From Epiperipatus broadwayi (Eukaryota; Onychophora; Udeonychophora; Euonychophora; Peripatidae), in the NCBI GenBank assembly GCA_028023455.1, contig JAQFVV010006208.1:3642963-3706962 (forward strand): a stretch of DNA of 64,000 nt, given 5' to 3'. Shown piece after piece: positions 46,056 through 57,700 of the stretch. Below the pieces are notes generated by a model that did not search any database, had not been told where the DNA came from, and was given only the letters and a program-made list of their open reading frames with translations. The position numbers and the translations under genes are program-made. Within the stretch, counting starts at the first letter, position 1, and each line of letters starts with the position of its first letter.

Positions 46056-46140
46056 TTTCATATACACTTAACAATACTATTTTTACACCAAAACTACTCT
46101 TACAGTTTTGACTGTCCGGCAGTCATCATCAGAGCTACAA
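46056..46140 (-). repeat. Decayed relative of the 27626 hammerhead-like element
   Basis: On the minus strand it reads AGCTCTGATGA, a GACTG/CAGTC stem around CCGGA, then AAAAC and TGTAAGAG. Further on comes TAAGTGTATATGAAAG, the same landmarks as 27750-27840. GAAAC has become AAAAC, which should abolish activity. No bounded copy with duplication is visible. Confidence 0.65.
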
Positions 46141-46579
46141 TATCCAAATATATAATCATACAATTAATACATTATATTTATATACATAATCAATAACATA
46201 TCTTAGCTTGACCATTATAAATAATCATTTTCCATTTTATTCTACTCTTAACTAATTTTATTTTCTTACTTATAGTATTTTATTAAATTATTTTAAAATA
46301 ACTTTAATCTTTAAACTCTACTTAATCTATCACTTTATTATCCTTTTAATTATATTTTTTTAATTACTTATAAACTTTCTTTATTTTATAATTTATTTAA
46401 CTATTAACTTTTTTACATTATAAATTACCTTTTTATTACATTACTAAATACTTACATTTTTATAATCCTATTTCCAAAAACCAACTGACAAATTTTCAAA
46501 AATTCTTATATTTGTTTAACAACTCCCTCAATCAGCATTTCTTTAATTTTATTTTTAAACCTTTTTATATTCAAAGTAT

Positions 46580-46822
46580 TAATGATAATAACTCGAATTA
46601 TTCATAAAATTATTGTCTTTACCCCAAAATCCCTATTAAGATTTGGTTTTATATTTTTAATCAATGTTGCCTCTTTAATTTTCCTGTTCTTTCTATTATT
46701 TGTATAATTAATCATTATTAAACTATCCTTCTCAAACCTATAAAACCAAATCATAATAGAGATTTGGGAGTAAAGACAATTCTTTTATGAATAATTATAA
46801 TTATTATTAATAATAGTTTGAA
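46580..46822. repeat. Inverted repeat, ~75-bp arms
   Basis: AAAATTATTGTCTTTACCCC then AAAATCCCTATTAAGATTTG at the left mirrors CAAATCATAATAGAGATTTG then GGAGTAAAGACAATTCTTTT at the right. Loop non-coding. Confidence 0.75.
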
Positions 46823-46970
46823 TTTAAATGAATATGTTTTTTGAAAATGAACATGGTGTAAATTTAGGTTTTGCTTGGATTCATGACATTTTGTTTTGTG
46901 TTTTCACTAGTTCATGAAAATCTGTTGTCTAAAGAAATCAAGTAGTTATTCCAACCATGTCATGCAGCTG

Positions 46971-47634
46971 TTTGATGGTGCTGTTGCTTACAAAAATAAT
47001 GAAATGTAATGTTACCAGGCTGATAATTTTTTGGTTTCTGTTCACAAATTTTTTAAGTATTTTAAAAAAAATTCCGATGGTATTTAACACAATTTACATT
47101 TTAAAAATATATAAAACAAAGACTTTGAAAATGTGTATTATTTTCTGAATGCAAATTAGAATAAATACATGCACTAGTCTGAGGGAACCAAGCTCGCAGC
47201 ACATAGTGCTGGAATGTACGGAAGGGTCTCCAATATTACTCTCATAGCTGTTCTGCAAATGTGCCTTTTCATGTGACTTATGTGAAATGCTTCAATGACA
47301 TCCTTTTGCAATTATTTTCACCTTCAAAGATGTGTAGGGAAATGGGGCAATGGACTTACAATTATTAGTATGTAATAGTATGTCAGGTAAGGTATAAGAT
47401 CCTCAATTCGAATGCACATAAAAACACTTATGGCCTGTTGAAATCCATACCCCCTTATATACTATAGTAATGATCTATGAAGTGGGTGCTATTTCTATAG
47501 TGACATGAAGCACAGTGTGTAATGGCATCTATGCCTGATAATGACTAATATGAGGAGAACTGTTCTAGAAGCTATGAGTTGGGCCACACAAATTTCATAT
47601 TTCTGTGCTTTTGCAAGCAACAGCACCATCAGGT
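46971..47634. repeat. Foldback with arms ~660 bp apart
   Basis: TTTGATGGTGCTGTTGCTTA near 46971 mirrors GCAAGCAACAGCACCATCAG near 47613, with further matching inward (CAAAAATAATGAAATG against CATATTTCTGTGCTTTTG, imperfect). No gene is recognised between the arms. Confidence 0.6.
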
Positions 47635-48199
47635 GGATGCATTACAGAACAACTACCAGAAATCAATTTCAGTTGAAGATTAGTAAAACATGCTTCCATG
47701 ACACACATATAGAGATTATACTGCTATTTCACTTGGATACTGTTTTCAAAATGTGGACAATGTATAAACTACTTTCTCTAATGGTACTATGTGAGACATC
47801 TGAAAAATTTGGTGCAAAAATTTTTGTTAGACTGCTTGAGAAAATGAATCTTTTGGCTTTGTGAATATTTTCTCCTCTTCCAGTAGTAATAACCCATGGG
47901 TATTTGTTTATTTGCATATTTAAGTCAAGTTTCTTAGTAATTCTGTATCGTTTTTACTAATTAATATTTGTTATGATACTGGAAGTGATAGGTACATTTT
48001 GAAGAGTACCCGAAGTTCTGTACATTACTAGTTGCATGACAACTACGCCAACCATATCAGGTGAAAGTATAATAGTTGTATATATTGTAAATTCGCATTT
48101 GTATATTTGTTTTAATTAATAAATATTTAAACTTTTACAAGTTTGTGTTTTATTATAATCTCACATAAAAACAACAAATGTGTAAGTTTGGAATCATTA

Positions 48200-48680
48200 T
48201 TGGTAATGAGACATAGATCCCTTACTATGAGCTCAAATGGCTGAATAGGGAGTAGAAACGCCCTCAATTGCTGGCCAAAAAAAATTTCTAAATTCAGCTA
48301 TCAGCTGGATCGTTGATGCTTATATTTCTGGGATTCTTAAGGGCTAATATAAGAATGTTTGGTTCAATAATTAAGTGAGTTGAAATCTAAAATACAAACA
48401 ATAGCCACTGCTATTCAAGAACATTGTGTTATTGCATGACAAAGCACATACACACACTATTGTCAATACTACAAAAATTTGTTTTCAGGCATTGGAGCAT
48501 CCTTCCTATAGTTCTGATCTTTTCTTGTTGGACTATTACCTGTCTGGTCCCCTCAACTACCTCAGTTAAAACTTTTTTGATGAGGAAATATAAAGAGTTG
48601 CATAGACATTGTATTGATAAACAGAAAGAATATGTTGAAAATTCATTTATTTGTTTTTCTGAAAATTTGTTAAAATAAAT
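48200..48680 (+). pseudogene. mariner-type transposase relic
   Basis: An in-frame run near 48426-48560 reads LLHDKAHTHTIVNTT and, further on, LEHPSYSSDLFLLDYYLSGP. These are the LLHDNARPH and HPPYSPDLAPSDYHLF motifs, with the second and third catalytic aspartates, of mariner transposases. The spacing between the two aspartates is 30 residues rather than 34, so four residues appear to be lost. Upstream, WNHYW followed by stops (near 48190) may be the WIHHY region. Downstream, FFDEEI in another frame matches the usual continuation. Frameshifts and stops make it a fossil. Confidence 0.8.
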
Positions 48681-49059
48681 TCTACAGCCAAAATGCAGAT
48701 GATTCTTACTAAGAAATGATAAATTATAACTTAGATATGCTTCCATTTCATAATATTAAACAAACTGCTGTTCAAATCAAAGACAGCTTCAATGTAATAA
48801 TGTCTTGACACTATTGTCAGTATAAGCTTACTTAGAATTCACAACTTCTCAAACTAACATTTTCAAATTAATATCTTTTGGGGACAACAGTTTGTGAAAT
48901 AAAGACATCAATTGATACAAATACTGTCACTGGGAGAGAATATTATGGCAATAATAACCACTGTTAAAAAATTTCAAAATATTGTAATCGTATTGTATGT
49001 TCACAATATTTACTGGAGTCATCAAAATAACTGTAATAAAACAATAACTGTTTTTTCAA

Positions 49060-49180
49060 GCATTGGTGGTCGAGAGATCAGCATAATTGCCTTACAAGCA
49101 GTTGTCCCGGGTTAGCAGGTTCACATCCCAAAATGCTATGACACAGGAAAAAAACTCCTAATGTTGCACATAGTACTGTA
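49060..49180 (+). repeat. tRNA-derived SINE, second copy
   Basis: It starts GCATTGGTGG and carries GCCTTACAAGCAG (anticodon loop mutated from TCC to TAC) and CCCGGGTTAGCAGGTTCACA. It is followed by the same tail as at 10382 (AAAAAAACTCCTAATG). Same family as 10311, more diverged. Confidence 0.7.
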
Positions 49181-49436
49181 TATTAAATAAATCTGGATAA
49201 TAATACTAAAATTATAGAATTGTTACTATATATTTTGGAAACGAATGCCTACTATTATCATTATGAATAATTATGAATTCCTGTGTTCAACACTAGACTG
49301 CACTGTTTTCGTATGCTAACTAAAGATTGAATTATATTTTAAAAATTTGATAATAATCTTATATTTTAAATTAAACATAGCTTCATTATGTAATTAGCAT
49401 ATCTAATGTGTATGTAAATAAAGGGAATAAATCGCT

Positions 49437-49554
49437 CTTCCTCAGGCTATGACTTAAAAGCACTCTAAATGTTGAACAAAGATTCAAGAATAAAATTCTA
49501 TTCTTGATTCTTTGTTCAATATTTAAAGTGCTTTTACGTCGTAGCCTGGGGAAG
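49437..49554. repeat. Near-perfect hairpin, ~55-bp arms
   Basis: CTTCCTCAGGCTATGACTTA and TTGAACAAAGATTCAAGAAT at the left mirror ATTCTTGATTCTTTGTTCAA and CGTAGCCTGGGGAAG at the right, with almost no loop. Such a tight palindrome would form a strong RNA hairpin if transcribed. Confidence 0.85.
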
Positions 49555-50512
49555 GCTCATTTAATTTTATTATAGCAAAAACACATCTATTGATTGAATT
49601 ATATGTTAAAAATTTGATAACTCTTATTATAGTAAAAATACCTATTAAGATCGTGGGTGGTTAAAAATGAGATACTGTCTTTCTCCTGCGATAGTTAAAT
49701 AGATTTGTACAATTCAAAATTTGACTATAACATCAGGCACACAATAGATTCAATCCCTGATTTAGGTGGTCAGTGAAAGTTGGTGTATTTATAGAAATGC
49801 ACTCTAAACTTAAGTGATTCACTAAGTTTTTTAAACTCTTACTGATGTGTGAGTGTGCGCGGAGATTTATAACATTTAAAGTAATAGTGCATTATCGGAG
49901 TTCGACTTCCGATCTAACAATTTCTATTAAGATAGGTGATAAAATAGCCAATATATCTGGCTTTGACACATGGGGGGGGGATAAAAATAACCATTACATC
50001 TGAACATATAAACATTCTTCATTATAATCTATATTTTCACGAATAAACTGTTTTTTTGTTTCCAAAATAAGGTAATAGGAAAATCAGCTCTCCCAATTTA
50101 TAATTAACCAATATATAATAAGAATAAAAATATTAAGGACAAAGAACATTCACATTGTATAAACTAATAAGAAACATTCAAATTCTATAAACTAATAAGT
50201 CAGGCTACTAGTGTCTTGAACATTACCAATTCCATAAGTTCTATATTCGAATTAAGGCTGAACAACAAACGAAATGCAATTAATACTACACTGTAAACGA
50301 TTTATTTGCTTTTAATGGAAATTACAAGTATATGCATTTAAATTGGAATCTATATACATACATGTTCCATGGAAAATGGAATATGAGAGCCTGTGGGAAA
50401 TGCTGATAAAGTCATCAAGAAAAACAAGACCATACCAGCAATTAAAATTGGTTATATTTTATATCATGGAAAGTGGCATATTTTTATTACTATGTCTAGA
50501 GGATTATATATA

Positions 50513-50702
50513 TAACCATTAGAAAACAGTCAATCCTTAGACAATCTCAGTATAGATAACAATCAAGAATTTCAAAGTGTTGTCAAGGCAACCTCCTTTT
50601 AGCAATGGAGGTGGAATCCCACCTTTATTAATGGTCTCATATATTTATAAAGACGGTAAAGATTGCAACTTGACTATACAAAGATTGAAATTACTGATTG
50701 GA
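50513..50702 (+). repeat. Dispersed repeat, copy 2 of 4
   Basis: Same as 19641-19831, including GTTGTCAAGGCAACCTCCTT and the GGTGGAATCCCACC hairpin. The 3' end is GATTGAAATTACTGATTG. Confidence 0.75.
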
Positions 50703-50934
50703 AGAAGTTTAAATAAACCTCCTTAAACAGGTAAATATAACCTGTTCTGAATGCAGACTAATAAATAGTCAATTATAACATTACAAATTGCAATTATAAT
50801 TTTCAAATTGTGTTTTAAGACCTATAGAGGTCCCTACCTTCATATTTTTCAGACGCTTATTTCTAAGGTTACAGCCTTAGTAAATTATTATTAAATAATA
50901 AATGTAATAATGTTCAAGGCTAAATGGGTTTATA

Positions 50935-51027
50935 AGTAACCATTAGAAATCAGTCAACACTTGGACAATCTCAATATAGATAACAGTCAAAAATTTCAAA
51001 CTGTTGTCAAGGCAACCTCCTTTTTTA
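50935..51027 (+). repeat. Dispersed repeat, copy 3 of 4 (5' half)
   Basis: ATCAGTCAACACTTGGACAA through GTTGTCAAGGCAACCTCC, then diverges into A/T sequence. Confidence 0.7.
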
Positions 51028-51583
51028 TGTATGTATATATATACATCAAAATTGTTTTCTTATTTATACTATCTAAATCTTTAATAAACTGGCGTAATGT
51101 TTATGCATGTATACTTAATTAAGTATCATAAACACTCTGTGGTGAACCGTATTATTATTACTACTTTAGAAATAATATATAATGACAAAATTGGATGAAA
51201 TTCGAAAGAAATGTTTAATAGTTTTGGATATTATATATATGTTGCTAAGAGACCTAAGTGATAGAACACTATTATGAGAACCAGCTAAATAGAATCAAAG
51301 CAATAAATACTGGTGAACAAAATTATATTACTAATTTATTACAAAGAAATTTTAAGCAGTGTGGAATCACTAACCTTTGATAGATGTGTGATAATCCAGC
51401 AGACATGGAATTTTGATATGCACATATGCATTATGGATATCCTGTGTTTCATTATTTTATGAACTTTTCAATCTCACTTCAAGTTTCATTAGTTGTGTAT
51501 TTAAAAAAGATATTTAATGCTTATATATATATATATAACATATATTTAAAAAAGATATTTAATGCTTATATATATATATATAA

Positions 51584-51655
51584 CATTAAAAGCCAGTCAA
51601 CACTTAGACAATTCCAATATCATTAACCATCAACAATTTCAAACTATTGTCAAAG
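51584..51655 (+). repeat. Dispersed repeat, copy 4 of 4 (5' fragment)
   Basis: CAGTCAACACTTAGACAATT and TTTCAAACTATTGTCAA only. A 51-bp direct repeat of A/T-rich sequence (starting TATTTAAAAAAGATATTTAA at about 51498 and 51543) lies just upstream. Confidence 0.65.
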
Positions 51656-51681
51656 CCTTGTTACACTTAATATATATATAT

Positions 51682-53191
51682 TGTAACGATCCGGATGAAG
51701 AAGTGGAGATCGAATCTAACCGCAATCTGCACTACACGGGCGCTATCTAGGCATTTGAACCTAGAAAAATTTATAAAGTAGGCAGATACGCGCTGTTAAG
51801 ATTCCACTTTACTTAAATATTCAGATCATTAGCCCAAGTCACTAGCTCATGGAGATGCAGAGATAATAAATAACTTGTTTAATTGCATCTTAAATATATA
51901 TAAAAAAATAAAAGCCACTGCCAGTAATTAATAAACAAACATTTATTAATGCACGTATAAATAATTTTTGAGGAATACATTTAACATTTTATATTTTTAT
52001 ATTAATTTTTAATTTTACATTTAAATAGATTGCAATAATGAGTTTAATATTTATTTAGATTGTCGAGTATGAATAGACTATATAGATTGTATTTGAAAAA
52101 AAAAGTTCTATCCCTTATTTAACCTTAGGCCAAATAGTTCGCACAGATGAATTTTATACAATTTGTTTTATAATGTTGAGTATAGATCGGCTGCACAGAT
52201 TCCACGGTTAAAAACATTCCAAAATAAACATAACCGATCAAAATACAAAATCATTGATAATGTCAATTGTCTAGGGAATACAAAAAAACCCAATACCATT
52301 CATCGTAAGATGCCGCAGTGACATTGATGACATATATTCCAATCAACTATGAAACAGCAACACAATTAACTGCTAACAAATCTATGCAACATCTATACCC
52401 AACTTAAATTTCCTCATTTAAAATTTAAACAATAAATATTAATACAAATAAAATAATAAATGGATTTAAGTTGGTTTGTTTATTAAATTTGTCAAACCCT
52501 GACGAAAGTTCTTAATTATTATTATTTTTTTTTTAAAAAAAAAATTGTTTAGTTCATATAGCTTATGGTAGAAGAGTACAGGTTTCTGTTGGCAATTCCC
52601 TCAAAGACTTTCATGGAAGACCGTTCTGATATTCTGGAGGTAGCCTTAGCTGGTTCATTCTGGAATCACAGTCTTTTCCTTTTTAAAATAAGTGAGAGAG
52701 AATGATATGTGTCTCCCATCGTTCGTCTCACCAAATCAAGTTGGAACTGTCAGGAAAACTGTATTTCTCTTTTTATAGTATCCACACAGATTCAACCAAC
52801 AAAACGTCACTAATCCATCCTTTTCATTTGAGTACGTGCTGAGGCTTGGTGCTTCCATTGGTCAAGCTAATTTCTCTTTATTCTCTTATCTAATTTTCAT
52901 CTGACTTTTTAATTACACAGCTTTTGGATAATTAATAAACAATCATTTCCATCTACAAAAATATTTTATCTTTAAATCTTGTACTTTTTTTCTAAAAAAG
53001 TATGTTCAAATACTTATTTATTTGTTTTTTAAAAAAATATTTTTAAAGTTTTGAATCTGTGCGAATATATACGTTTAGCAAACATTTTAATTTTAGCGTT
53101 TAGTTTTTTTTTTTAATACATTTATTTTTATTTGCGAACTTAAAAGTTTTTATTTCAATTTAATGTAACGGCTTATTTATATATCATTACA
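51682..53191 (+). mobile_element. Long LTR-like repeat, copy 2
   Basis: It begins TGTAACGATCCGG and ends ATCATTACA, so it has TG...CA borders. It aligns with 24931-26653 at both ends. Its 5' part is less AT-rich than the surroundings (CACTACACGGGCGCTATCTA). No gag or pol sequence is present. The flanks are TA-rich, so a target duplication cannot be read. Most simply a solo LTR of an LTR retrotransposon, but the length and lack of an internal region leave this open. Confidence 0.5.
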
Positions 53192-53309
53192 ATATATATA
53201 TATAAAAGTCATGTGACATCTGACTTTTTATTATTATTATTATTTTGCTGTTGGGCTTTGGCTAAATTAAATGGCTAAGCCTACTAATATATGGAGTATA
53301 TAAATTAAG

Positions 53310-53600
53310 TTCAGGCCCATATGATTTTTTCAGTTAGAGAGCTGACTTTAAAGACATGTAGATGTCTAAAAGTTTCAGATCTTCTTGACAATTAACTTTT
53401 AGATAAATGCTTTGCCTGAGTTGGTTTTTTGAATCTAATGTCCAACTTCTCACTGAAAATACCCATAGGTCGAAACTGGTATGGGGATAGGGACAATCCA
53501 AGATAAAAATGATTTGAATGCCTTCTCTTGTAGTAGCATTTATCATAAAAAAAGCTTGTTTGGAGCTCATCAGCATGCTCTTAATTTTATATATATATAT
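53310..53600 (+). mobile_element. Hammerhead-related repeat, degenerate
   Basis: It contains CACTGAAAATACCCATAGGT, CGAAAC, TGGTATGGGGATAGGGAC and ends AGCTCATCAGCATGCTC, like the 38868 and 61077 repeats. Core boxes are CTGAAAA (G8 changed to A) and GAAAC, with GTA as the cleavage triplet near 53479-53481. Stem I (TTCTCA/TGGGGA) still pairs with wobbles. Confidence 0.55.
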
Positions 53601-54159
53601 ATATTATAACAGGTCTATTATATGGCATACAATAAGATAGTGTGTGTGCACAAATATATATAAAGTTGAAAGGAAAAATAGAAATAAACACAGACATAAA
53701 TTTGTAAATATTTTTCTACACTATCCTGGAATAATAAAGGGTTAAATAACTCTGAATTTAAAATAAAATTCTATTATGAAATAAAGATTTTAAAAGGTCT
53801 AATAAATATTAATATTTTTATTCTGATTTTGAAAATTTAAAAAAAAAAGAGTGTTTTATGTTTAAAGTAGAACTGATAATTTTAAATATTTCTATTATCT
53901 ATTCTTGAAAAATCTTTTAATTAAAACTTGTATAAAATATTTTCAATTAATGCTTGTATGCATTTCACTATCTAAGTAAAAACATGTAGATCACACTTTT
54001 GGCAAAATTGCAAAGTTGGTTTCAAAAGTAGCTTTTGATTAAAAGGGATTTGAAAGGATTAATGATCTTTTTGAAAAGATAAGAAAAAACTTTTTAATTA
54101 AATGTGTTGTTATCACCTCAAACCAATTCTATAAAAGGGCTGATAAAAAAATACAGTTC
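53601..54159. other. AT-rich non-coding sequence
   Basis: TA microsatellites and no recognisable element. Confidence 0.5.
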
Positions 54160-54700
54160 AGTTTGACATAGCTTTAGTGGGAGCTGGCTAGAAGAGTCTG
54201 GTTTTAATATTTTAAGCAAATGGCCAAATTGGCCAGCTGCAAAGTTTGGACATTAATTGTTTTTTAAGATAGTTCTTGTCTTAATATTTCTGATAAAGCA
54301 GTTAGTTAATGGCTAGCTGCAAAGTTTGGCTAAAATATTTTGTAAAGAGTTAGCTGCAGTTTGTTGGTAACTAGCAGAGTGATCACAGTAAAGCTAGCTG
54401 CAGAGATAGCTGGCAGAATTATACAGAGGACTACTACGAAGATATAGGAATGCAAGGAAACAATTGCCCCAATTTACTGCTGAAGTTTTGATTCATGAAA
54501 CTGATGCACTTCTATATTTGCCAGTCTGCTTAAATATGGAGAAGACAATTTGCTGGCCTGACACCTGCAAGTCCAAGACAGAAGAGAACCTAAATCAAGA
54601 CCAACTTACCTGGATTATAACTTCCTGATTATGACTCCTGAACTGGTCACCATCAAAAGAAACCATCAGTTGATGAAGAAATAAATTATATGTATGCTGC
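54160..54700 (+). other. Compositionally distinct island, unassigned
   Basis: Noticeably less AT-rich than its surroundings, with GCTAGCTGCAAAGTTTGG-type segments repeated near 54233 and 54312 and further AGCTGCAG pieces near 54352 and 54397. No long open frame and no recognised protein. It might be an LTR, a 5' UTR-like part of a retroelement, or a transcribed non-coding unit. Confidence 0.35.
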
Positions 54701-57700
54701 TGTGTCTACATCCAAAGAAGCACAGATAAGCATATTTTTTATAATATTTCTTTAAAAAGACATTTTAACTTAGTAACTTAAAATAAAAAAAACAAGTAAC
54801 TTTTGCTTGAGTTGAAATCTAACAGCATTATATATAATAATGAAATTTTAAATTATTTCTTTGGTCTAAACTGTCAGATATATAAAACAATTTTATTTTT
54901 CATTTATTAAAAAAAAGAGACATTTTATATTTAGAGACCTTGATAATTAATTAATCAACACGTACCTGTCAAACAAAAATTGACTTTATTTAGTTTGAAA
55001 AGAAAAAAAACAAGCTGAAATAGAATTTGATAACTGATTTTAAATTATATCTATAATTTGTTTACACACATATATGTGTGAAAATTTCTGTATGTTTTTC
55101 AAATGAAATTGATTATTGTAACAAATTAAAATAGGACATATATGTAAAATTTAATTATTTTTTATCATTATTGAATATCAATTGAAATATATTAATTGTA
55201 TATTATAAATCATGAATCGATGTGCATATATATGTAAACCATCATGTAGTAACTTGAATTTTGTATATTAATCACGTATATGTAAATCACAATGTGATAA
55301 TTTGAAATTTGTATAGTAATCAAAATCAGAAATCTTATATGTGTGCAGCCTTATTTTTTAGAGATCTTAATTTCATTTCTTTTATTAATTGTTATCTTAT
55401 AAACCTATTCAATTGTTAAAAATTATTCCAGTTGTTCTAAATATTTTAGAATATCTGTTTCCATCATCTCTTGGTCATAAACAGGAATATTTGAACACAG
55501 GGTGAATATATAAATGGGGATGTATTTAGTACTTTAGGAGCATTCCAATATGACATTGTTCTGGTTTTGGTGTGATGATTATATTCTTCAAAGCCCCTGC
55601 ATTACATATTATTTTAGTTTAGTCTTAGAATTTAAATTTATAGTTGGTCAGTACATTAATGGTACTACATGGCCAGAGCATTGATGATGATTAGCATGTT
55701 TTAATGCCCCATCATTATTGTTTTTCTGTTTTTTTTATTATTATGTATTCTGATGGATTAGCGCTTAAGTGGTGCAGCCAAAATAATATGTTTAAATAAT
55801 TGCCCAAGCTGACAATGGCTCAATAGTTAGCCTGGTCTACAGAAGACCCATTTCCAATCTACTCACCAGATGGACTATTGACTTATTTTGATTTATTCCC
55901 ATAAATTATGATGATGGATGGTTATTTCTATTAAGTATTTTCTTGTACTTACTTTTACTTATTATAACACTGGTCAATGTATAGTTAATTTTAGTTGCTT
56001 TAAGGAGTAACTTATCTCTGCTGAGTTAGCTGGCTGATCTCTCAATGATTTCTCAGAGATTTCATCTCTCATGCCCTTTAATATCTTCTCATCTTTTAAT
56101 ATCATTTTAATATCTTTACCAATAATAATTATACTTTATTACTTTAATATTTAATTTACTTGGGGTTGGTGATGATTTTACAACACCCTGGATCAAGCCC
56201 CTGGATCCCATCCTGTTAATACATTAAAGCTAATCGAATCTGGATGCTGGATCCAGAATTCAACCAACATTCAATTCTTTCATCTCTGCTCAATGATCTA
56301 ATATTCTATGGATGACATTTCCCGAGTTACACAGACATTTAATTTAACCTTGGTCCGGAAGTCACCCAGGGTGGAAGAAGGGATTCATAAAATAACTAAA
56401 TAACACTGATTTGGTCAGTTATACATACATATGACTAAGTGAACCTCTAATATAATAATGATTAGTTCCGGAATCTAATAGAGAGACTTACGTATATATA
56501 TATATATATAATGATGTATGTACAAATAAATATAGAGTTGGATGAAAATGAATTCATGGACAATAAAGATATGAAAATGAGTTACATTTTAAATAGTATT
56601 AATTTAATAAAGACAATAAAATATAGTAAAACTAAAATATACAAAATTATATAGTTGGAACGTGAAAGATTACGCTTACAGGCATTACATAACTAATGGG
56701 ATTATATGTTACATGTTAACTCATTATAAGTATTCAATAAAGTGTAGTGCGGTATTTCAGTTTACGCCTATATTAATATGCCAAATTTCTAGCTCTTTTG
56801 CAGTCCGCTAGATCATATGGAACTTAATAGCCAAAGTTATATAACTAACTCAATAGCACTCCTATGGTGTCTATCTATATATCAAGTTAAGTCAAGCACA
56901 TAATCAGGCTCAGAGATATGCAGGTTAGCGTGTTAACCTAGATTAGGATATACACTGACACTGGATAAGTGATTACTATAAAGGGAGAGAAAACTGGTTT
57001 ATTATAAGTTTATCTATATATTCTATGGCACATATTAAAATATTAATACAACTAGAAGGTGTGAATGGGTCATTATTCACAGGTTCAGCATTAAATGCTT
57101 GGTTGCCCTATGACCAAAGAACTTGATATGAATAGGAACATTAGTAGTTCAGGGAGTCGGATGAGCATTAATTATGAATAATCTGGACCCTTGTGCTCCA
57201 GTTCTAAAAGTGTTTGCCTTACCTGAACTAAGTGGATAAGTGTGACCTCCGCATCAACTCATCAAGAATCATGCAACAAGCAGTTAATTGTACATAGCAT
57301 ACTTAGTAAGGACACATCCGCAGCTTATACATATATATAACTCAAATTCGTAAATTTACCTTAGCATACCTTAAAAATAGACAGTATCTATTTGCATATC
57401 TATACCTCCCAGATCTCAAATTTAGTATTTCAAATATACAATTTAGGGACTAAATTAATTAGTAACCTAGTTTAAGATTATCACCTGTGTCTCAACATAT
57501 ATACATCTAAGGTGGAAAAAGCATATTTGAGGGGTAATTATAGATAAAACATTTAAAATATGCTTTGATAATATCTCTGTGGCTAGTTCCTATGATGTAC
57601 GAGTTAATATATAGATAGTTATAATTTATAACTAGAGTTAAGCAAACCATAACTTTAACTAGAACACTACTGATTATTATAATATTGATACACAAAATTA

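Noticed and set aside
46580-46822. Penelope-like element body
   Set aside because: The inverted arms and nearby hammerhead-like motif suggested it, but no reverse transcriptase or GIY-YIG motif could be read.
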